Below, one piece after another: positions 58,686 to 64,000 of a stretch of 64,000 nucleotides of DNA. How positions within the stretch are numbered: position 1 is the stretch's first letter; each line of letters begins with the position of its first letter. The notes beneath the pieces were generated by a model. It made no database searches, was not told where the DNA came from, and saw only the letters and a program-made list of their open reading frames with translations. The stretch comes from Bacillus pumilus. Lineage in GTDB: Bacteria > Bacillota > Bacilli > Bacillales > Bacillaceae. Where the stretch lies: NCBI RefSeq assembly GCF_900186955.1, contig NZ_LT906438.1, positions 1,736,001 through 1,800,000 on the forward strand, given 5' to 3'. Both the position numbers and the translations under genes were made by a program.

Positions 58686-59951
58686 TTAGCGTTTGACCAC
58701 AAATGTTGTCACACTTTGAGCAGGGAGATGTGCCCAAAATTGATTTCCTGATATGTTTAAGTCAGTTCCAGGCTGGAGGTTACTGTTGCTGCTCGTGATC
58801 CATCTTGACGCTTGGGAAGCAGTTCCGTTTTGCATGACAAAGTGTTGATTGACTCCTGTATTGTTTTTGTTAATCGCGACAATGACGACCTGATTGTTTC
58901 CTTTATAGGCTGAGACGAAAACATTCGGTTCAGGGCTTTTCGTTGCATCAATTCTGACGTACCCTGGACGCACAAACTTGGAGAAATGCGCCATGTTGTA
59001 TCCACGCTTGCTAATCATTCCATCTTCTTTCATAGGACCGTATGATCTCCGGATGTACCACCACACATACGCCTGAAAGTCCCCTTCCACCATTGAATGG
59101 TGAATATGCTCTGATACCCCTAATGCCTCAGGCCAGCGGTCCGCTGAATTGTTATCACTATTCGGGTAGTAGACCTCTGTCATCCACAGCTCTTTCCCCC
59201 CTCCTTTTTGTTTGAAAAGAGGATACGGAAGCTGGCTGATTTGGGTTCCGTACAGATGGGCACCGAGAATGTCCATATTTCTAAGCGCCTGCGGATCGTT
59301 TAAGATAGGATCTGAGATATTCTTAAGGTATTGAAAGGATTCTGGTGCAATCACACGTGCATTAATGGAGCCGGCATTTTCTCTCATGAATCGCAGGATT
59401 TCCTGAGGTGTCCACCATGTCCATTCATGTGCATAATCAGGCTCGTTTTGTACGGAAATGGCATAGAGATTGACGCCATTATTTTTCATGTATGTCACAA
59501 AATCATTCAAATGCTGAGCATATGCGGCGTATTGATTGTATCTCAGCCGCTTTGCAGACGCACCATTACGGTTGAAAGTCTCTACCATATGGCTTGGAGG
59601 ATTCCAAGGCGAAGCGATCACCAAAGCGCCATGCTCTATCGCTCTTTTGGCGGTGGCGACTTCTCTGTGCCAATTATTTCTGTTCTCGTCTACATAAATC
59701 CGTAAAATGGAGAATCCTAACTGATTCTGTCCATTGCCAAAGGCGGTATCCCTTTGAGGGCCGGTCAAATCACCAATCCAGGCCGGGTGGTTCATTCCGC
59801 CAAAGCCGCGAATCACTTGTCTTTCCGCATTGACATTAATATTCGCATCACTTGCCGCTGACACCTCAGTTACGCTGGGTCCTATGAACATGACAGACAA
59901 CATAGTGAAGCAGACCAATAAAGTGCAAATTGGTTTTTTGATTATGGACAT
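58686..59951 (-). CDS. xynC: Secreted GH30 glucuronoxylanase XynC
   Basis: The 421-residue enzyme has a signal peptide (cut near VSA-ASD) and a GH30 barrel (QVIRGFGGMNHPAWIGDLTG) with acid/base Glu in SVQNEPDYAHEW and nucleophile Glu in WMTEVYYPNS, then a beta-sandwich. It cuts glucuronoxylan next to methylglucuronate branches. ATG 59951 is chosen because homology with B. subtilis XynC begins there; a TTG frame extends eight codons upstream. It follows xynD by 56 bases. Confidence 0.95.
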   Translation of the reverse strand: MSIIKKPICTLLVCFTMLSVMFIGPSVTEVSAASDANINVNAERQVIRGFGGMNHPAWIGDLTGPQRDTAFGNGQNQLGFSILRIYVDENRNNWHREVATAKRAIEHGALVIASPWNPPSHMVETFNRNGASAKRLRYNQYAAYAQHLNDFVTYMKNNGVNLYAISVQNEPDYAHEWTWWTPQEILRFMRENAGSINARVIAPESFQYLKNISDPILNDPQALRNMDILGAHLYGTQISQLPYPLFKQKGGGKELWMTEVYYPNSDNNSADRWPEALGVSEHIHHSMVEGDFQAYVWWYIRRSYGPMKEDGMISKRGYNMAHFSKFVRPGYVRIDATKSPEPNVFVSAYKGNNQVVIVAINKNNTGVNQHFVMQNGTASQASRWITSSNSNLQPGTDLNISGNQFWAHLPAQSVTTFVVKR

Positions 59952-60007
59952 CAAATTTTCCCACTCTCCCATCAACCATTAATCGATGCCGTAGCATCAG
60001 ATTTTGT

Positions 60008-61543
60008 TTACCTTTGAGTAAACTGCCAGGAATCAAATTGGAATAGGTTGGCACCATTTCCTTTGAAGACAAAAAATACGTTGTGTACTCCCGTTGCCCC
60101 GTTTACTGCCGCTTCTATTTCTCGCCAGTTTCCGCCTGTGGAAGGGACATTGAGTGTTCCGGCAATTCTACCGTCTGGACTGCCGAGACGTACTTCAATT
60201 TGTCCGCCTGAAGCGGCTGCTACATTGGCTTTAAAGGTTCTGGCACCTCTCGATCCGAAATCGACATTACTGACAGCCACCCAATCGCCGTTTTGAATGT
60301 TTGTGACGTGCTGGTTATTGGCTGGCCCACCAGGTGCTGAGGAGGCCTCTGTTAAAATGCGCCCATTCCAAGCGAATGTTTCAGCTTCTACCCGTTGATA
60401 AGGATTTAAGTTGGAAAGCTGTTTAACGCCTTCAAAATTGGCTGCGACCTCTCGAAGGGAGCCGTCAGCATTATGCACAAGCTTATTAATGTGGGGAGAT
60501 CTGTAGCCTTTCCCTGCTCCGTATAAGGCAGAGCTCACCGTTTGTGTGTGATACACGACATACCACTCGTTTTTAAAATTAAACACAGCATGATGGTTGT
60601 TACCGCCGCCACCGAAAAATGCACCCGGATTTTTCAAGAAGTGTCCTTTATACGTAAAGGGACCCATAGGACTTGAGCTCGTCATATAGCCGATCTCGCC
60701 TGGTGGTTTATCTGCTGGGTGAGAGCCGCCAAAATTGATGCAATAGGAATAGTAATAGGTACCGTTATACTTATGCATCCCTGAATCTTCAAACATAAAA
60801 GGAGCATCAATGGTTGATGCACTGCCGACCACACTTGTCATGTCAGGCCCTAGCTTCAGAACTCTTGCTGTTTTAGGATTGGCCCATTGTCCCTGCGTTG
60901 GATTTGAACCGCCTGGAACGCCTCCACCAGCATATAGATAACCGGTCCCGTCATCATCTACAAATACGGCTGGATCAAACAGCCATACAACACCTGACAT
61001 CCCTGGTGTATTTGGCGTGACGAGCGCTTTTCCGATAGGATCTTTCCAGGGACCAATCGGGCTGTCCGCTGTCAGGACGCCAATCCCTCCACCGCTGTTA
61101 GCAAAATAAAGGAAAAATTTATCCTTCCCATTGATCTTCTTCACCGCAGCGGCTGGAGCCCAAGATGCGCCTGCCCATTTGGCAATCCCTTTCCCGCCAT
61201 TGGCCCCATTGGCACCTGCTACTGGAATCGCTCCGTGATCTGTCCAGTTCACCATATCCGCCGAAGAGATGACAAAAACCCTATTCAAGTTTGCAAAAGA
61301 ATTGTCCTTAATCGTTCCATTGCTGTGATACTCATAGTCATCGCTCGACATATAAATGTACACTCTTCCGTTATAGGTGAGCGCAAACGGATCCGCCCCC
61401 AGGTGATGGTCTATGAGCGGATTTGCATTTCCTACTCGTTTTGCAATGGGGGTACTTGCTGCACTCGCATCATATACAGGTATACAGCTTAGTACCAAAG
61501 CAAGAATCAATAAACCTAAACCGCACTTCATCCTCTTTCTCAT
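60008..61543 (-). CDS. xynD: Secreted arabinoxylan arabinofuranohydrolase XynD (GH43, CBM6)
   Basis: This 511-residue protein has a signal peptide (about 1-29), a five-bladed GH43 domain (HHLGADPFALTYNGRVYIYM with the base Asp; FEDSGMHKYNGTYYYSY with the acid Glu) and a C-terminal CBM6 (YQRVEAETFAWNGRI to the end). It removes arabinose from arabinoxylan and works with XynC. AGGAGG precedes the ATG. A weak cre-like sequence (TGTAAACCCTTACT) lies at 61676. Confidence 0.95.
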   Translation of the reverse strand: MRKRMKCGLGLLILALVLSCIPVYDASAASTPIAKRVGNANPLIDHHLGADPFALTYNGRVYIYMSSDDYEYHSNGTIKDNSFANLNRVFVISSADMVNWTDHGAIPVAGANGANGGKGIAKWAGASWAPAAAVKKINGKDKFFLYFANSGGGIGVLTADSPIGPWKDPIGKALVTPNTPGMSGVVWLFDPAVFVDDDGTGYLYAGGGVPGGSNPTQGQWANPKTARVLKLGPDMTSVVGSASTIDAPFMFEDSGMHKYNGTYYYSYCINFGGSHPADKPPGEIGYMTSSSPMGPFTYKGHFLKNPGAFFGGGGNNHHAVFNFKNEWYVVYHTQTVSSALYGAGKGYRSPHINKLVHNADGSLREVAANFEGVKQLSNLNPYQRVEAETFAWNGRILTEASSAPGGPANNQHVTNIQNGDWVAVSNVDFGSRGARTFKANVAAASGGQIEVRLGSPDGRIAGTLNVPSTGGNWREIEAAVNGATGVHNVFFVFKGNGANLFQFDSWQFTQR

Positions 61544-61709
61544 CGTGTCATTTTCCTCCTGTTTTCATCTTCCTAATCTTGGGGTTTACGCCCAATTTCA
61601 AATTATGTTGATAGATGCTGATGAAGAATGAATACAAAGGATGATTTCTTGAAGGAATCGTTGCTAAAACAACTATGTAAACCCTTACTTTTTGACTAGG
61701 AGACAACAA

Positions 61710-61742
61710 AAAAATGCAGTTCTCCTTTTGGAACTGCATTTT
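61710..61742 (-). terminator. Terminator of iolA
   Basis: AAAATGCAGTTC pairs with GAACTGCATTTT, with a T run on the minus strand. Confidence 0.85.
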
Positions 61743-61764
61743 CTTAGCTTATTCATGATGTTGA

Positions 61765-63225
61765 TCACATATAACGAGCGGTCACCATTTTCTTTCTTGT
61801 GTAAAACTCCACTCCGTCTGTTCCATTGGCATGCAAATCCCCGTAGAAAGAATCCTTCCAGCCGGAAAACGGGAAAAATGCCATTGGTGCGGGAACACCG
61901 ATATTGACGCCGAGCATCCCTGCGTCGATGTTTTCGCGAAATTCTCTGATGCTTGATGCACTGTCTGTGTACAGGCAGGCACCGTTCGCAAATTTTGATT
62001 GATTGGACAGGTCGATTGCTTCTGTTAGTGAAGAGACACGAACAATGGATAAGACTGGGGCGAAAATCTCGTCCTGCCAAATTTTCATTTGATTTGTCAC
62101 ATGGTCAAAGATCGTTGGTCCAACGAAATACCCTTTTCCATTTGTTTCGTGATCTTTCCTGCCATCACGAATGAGACTTGCGCCTTCTTCAATCCCTGAC
62201 TGGATGTATTGAAGCGTTCGTTCTTTATGTTCCTTTCGAATGACTGGACCAAGAAAGACCTCTTCATTTATTCCATTTCCAATGACGAGCTCGTTCGATT
62301 CATCAACTAATTTTTGAATGAGCTCATCTGCCACTTCTTCTTCCACTGCGACAACGGCCGCAGCCATGCAGCGCTCTCCTGCTGATCCAAAGGCAGCACC
62401 AATGATTTGTTTCGTTGCCGCGTCTAAATCTGCATCTTTGAGAACAATGGAGTGATTTTTTGCTCCTGCAAGTGCTTGGACACGTTTGCCATGCTCTGTG
62501 CCTTTTTTATAGACGTATTCTGCGACTGGCTGAGAGCCGACAAATGAAATGGCTTTGACCTTTTGGTGTTCAAGCAGACCATTGACGACATCGTGAGCCC
62601 CATTGACAATGTTGAGAACCCCTTTTGGAAGACCTGCTTCTTCGAATAGCTCGGCTAATCGCGCGGCAAGAATCGGCGTGCGCTCTGAAGGTTTTAAAAC
62701 AAACGTATTTCCGCACGCAATGGCAAGCGGGAACATCCAGCAAGGGACCATCATCGGAAAGTTAAATGGTGTAATCCCCCCGATGACGCCTATTGGATAG
62801 CGGTACATGCCGGATTCGAGTCCAGATGCGATATCTGGTAATTGTTTTCCCATCATTAAGGTTGGTGCACCAGCGGCAAATTCGACACATTCAATCCCGC
62901 GCTGCACTTCTCCTTTTGCTTCTGTTATGCTTTTTCCGTTTTCAATCGTGACGAGTTCAGCCAGCTCATCCCATTTTTCAACGAGTAACTGCTGATATTT
63001 AAATAAAATGCGGGCACGGCGGGGAACGGGGGTTTTCGACCAAGTGGTAAATGCTTGTTGTGCTGCCTGTACCGCACGTTCGACATCTTTTTTTGTTGAA
63101 AGCGGCACTTCTGCGATGATCTCGCCAGTTGCTGGGTTATATACTGCCTCTGTTTGACTAGTTTCTGCCTCAATCCATTGTCCGCCAATATAATTTTTCA
63201 ACATTTGTACATCTGTTTTGGTCAT
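61765..63225 (-). CDS. iolA: Methylmalonate-semialdehyde dehydrogenase IolA/MmsA
   Basis: The 486-residue CoA-acylating aldehyde dehydrogenase has the cofactor region [32 protein letters not shown] and the catalytic cysteine in [14 protein letters not shown]. It turns (methyl)malonate semialdehyde into propionyl- or acetyl-CoA in inositol and valine catabolism. ATG 63225 follows AAAAGGAGAG. The other iol genes are not adjacent, so it is a lone copy. A cre-like site lies about 270 bases upstream. Confidence 0.93.
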   Translation of the reverse strand: MTKTDVQMLKNYIGGQWIEAETSQTEAVYNPATGEIIAEVPLSTKKDVERAVQAAQQAFTTWSKTPVPRRARILFKYQQLLVEKWDELAELVTIENGKSITEAKGEVQRGIECVEFAAGAPTLMMGKQLPDIASGLESGMYRYPIGVIGGITPFNFPMMVPCWMFPLAIACGNTFVLKPSERTPILAARLAELFEEAGLPKGVLNIVNGAHDVVNGLLEHQKVKAISFVGSQPVAEYVYKKGTEHGKRVQALAGAKNHSIVLKDADLDAATKQIIGAAFGSAGERCMAAAVVAVEEEVADELIQKLVDESNELVIGNGINEEVFLGPVIRKEHKERTLQYIQSGIEEGASLIRDGRKDHETNGKGYFVGPTIFDHVTNQMKIWQDEIFAPVLSIVRVSSLTEAIDLSNQSKFANGACLYTDSASSIREFRENIDAGMLGVNIGVPAPMAFFPFSGWKDSFYGDLHANGTDGVEFYTRKKMVTARYM

Positions 63226-63486
63226 GTTCCCTCTCTCCTTTTTATGAAAAAATGTCATGCTTATAGGATGTGTTTGGTTGTCATTGTCTCATCTAATGGG
63301 CGCCCATCTGTATACACTCTTTGTCAAATATTATTGTCGTTTTGGTTTACGTTGTGATAAAAGCTTGCTCTAACGTGTGAAAGGTTGTCGCCCATTCATT
63401 TGTTTGTGAGAAATGATTCCGGAATGTGATTCATTCATGATGTATTTTTGATTAACTGTTGGTTAACTTTAGAAAAATCATAATAT

Positions 63487-63500
63487 TAAAAACGCTTTCA
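63487..63500 (-). promoter_or_regulatory. Candidate cre (CcpA) site
   Basis: On the minus strand TGAAAGCGTTTTTA matches the cre consensus TGWAANCGNTNWCA except at position 13. It lies between melA and iolA and would place iolA under carbon catabolite control. The rest of 63226-63522 shows only an AT-rich promoter-like region. Confidence 0.45.
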
Positions 63501-63522
63501 GTCAATCCTCTTTTTGCAGCAT

Positions 63523-63550
63523 AAAAAAACCTGATGCGCGTAGCATCAGG
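63523..63550 (-). terminator. Terminator of melA
   Basis: CCTGATGC pairs with GCATCAGG around five bases, T run on the minus strand. Confidence 0.85.
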
Positions 63551-63561
63551 TAGAGGCTGGT

Positions 63562-63999
63562 TTATTTCTGTAAGTTGGTTGATGCGGCATATTGATTCGG
63601 TTCTGCAAAATGCGGAAGCATCTCACCATGTGCTTCAATGAGTTCATCGCATAATTTGATGATGTCATCAATCGATAGTTCAGCGCTTGTGTGTGGATCA
63701 AGTAATGCCGCTTGATAAATGTGCTCTTTTTTGCCGCTGATTGCTGCTTCGATTGTCATGAGCTGTGAGTTGATATTGGTCCGGTTCAGTCCAGCCAATT
63801 GTTCAGGGATCTCTCCGACATAGCATGGCATGATACCGCTCCGATCTGCAACACACGGCACTTCGACACACGCTTTTTCAGGCAGGTTGTGAATGAGGCC
63901 TCCTGTGTTCAACACATTCCCAGCAAATTTAAAGGGAACGTTCGTTTCGATCGCTTCAATGATACGAGAACCATATTCTTTTGAGCGAGTATGTGTGAT
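63562..63999 (-). CDS. melA: Alpha-galactosidase (GH4), 5' end beyond the window
   Basis: The last 145 residues are present: KEYGSRIIEAIETNVPFKFA, GLIHNLPEKACVEVPC and GEIPEQLAGLNRTNINSQL, the C-terminal part of NAD/Mn-dependent GH4 alpha-galactosidases such as B. subtilis MelA (about 432 residues). The frame is open to the right edge. It would hydrolyse melibiose and raffinose-type sugars. Confidence 0.88.
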   Translation of the reverse strand: MTHTRSKEYGSRIIEAIETNVPFKFAGNVLNTGGLIHNLPEKACVEVPCVADRSGIMPCYVGEIPEQLAGLNRTNINSQLMTIEAAISGKKEHIYQAALLDPHTSAELSIDDIIKLCDELIEAHGEMLPHFAEPNQYAASTNLQK

Positions 64000-64000
64000 C

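Noticed and set aside
61692..62174. Several frames on both strands inside iolA
   Set aside because: All overlap the supported aldehyde dehydrogenase gene in other frames.

Overview
The window is chromosomal DNA from a Gram-positive, spore-forming Bacillus, most likely of the B. pumilus / B. safensis / B. altitudinis group. Three things point there: a long yne gene block in the same order as in B. subtilis (lexA-yneA-yneB-ynzC-tkt-sirA-yneF-ynzD-ccdA-ccdC-yneK-cotM-sspP-sspO-citB-yneN-sspN-tlp-yneP-yneQ-yneR-plsY-yneT-parE-parC), a glutamyl endopeptidase resembling the B. pumilus/B. intermedius enzyme, and spore, SOS and xylan genes typical of bacilli. All identifications come from reading the sequence and recalled families; no database search was run.

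Layout. 1-4.3 kb: a partial ydaT-like gene, a VOC protein, an Rrf2 regulator with a QorB-type reductase (both preceded by one shared palindrome), then a membrane M48 peptidase gene lying between two direct copies of the qorB-tail/terminator/lut-promoter segment. 4.3-11.7 kb: the lutABC lactate-oxidation operon with a LutR-type operator, a DMT exporter, a small membrane protein, a 738-residue RNA end-healing and sealing protein and a DUF421 membrane protein. 11.8-19.7 kb: the fatty-acid regulator and P450 pair bscR-cypB, secreted glutamyl endopeptidase, nucB nuclease, an RsbR-type stressosome protein, iseA with a WalR box, and an unrecognised glycine/proline-rich gene behind a SigmaK-like promoter. 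19.7-40 kb: the conserved yne core, covering SOS response, transketolase, sporulation inhibitors, cytochrome c maturation (with no ccdB between ccdA and ccdC), spore coat and SASP genes, aconitase, phospholipid synthesis and topoisomerase IV. A candidate structured small RNA lies between ccdC and yneK.

40-58.6 kb is an accessory region between parC and xynC, where B. subtilis, as recalled, carries ynfC-alsT-bglC-ynfE. It is a patchwork of small regulator-plus-enzyme cassettes: an MFS exporter and an isopropylmalate-dehydrogenase-like gene; a threonine-synthase-like PLP enzyme, RidA and YheO/DauR-type regulator; TetR plus a TetX-like flavin monooxygenase; MarR plus DoxX; TetR with a YjbH/DsbA-like protein and a YdhR-like protein; an esterase; a blasticidin-S-deaminase-like enzyme; MerR plus an alpha/beta hydrolase; a two-component system; and remnants of a GH1 glucosidase and one unidentified gene. 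58.6-64 kb returns to carbohydrate use: xynD-xynC for arabinoxylan, methylmalonate-semialdehyde dehydrogenase (iolA) with a nearby cre-like site, and the 3' end of a GH4 alpha-galactosidase (melA).

Taken together the genes describe a soil or plant-associated sporeformer that secretes xylanases, a protease and a nuclease, uses lactate and plant sugars, and carries many small detoxification modules. I saw no tRNA, rRNA, CRISPR array, transposase or prophage.
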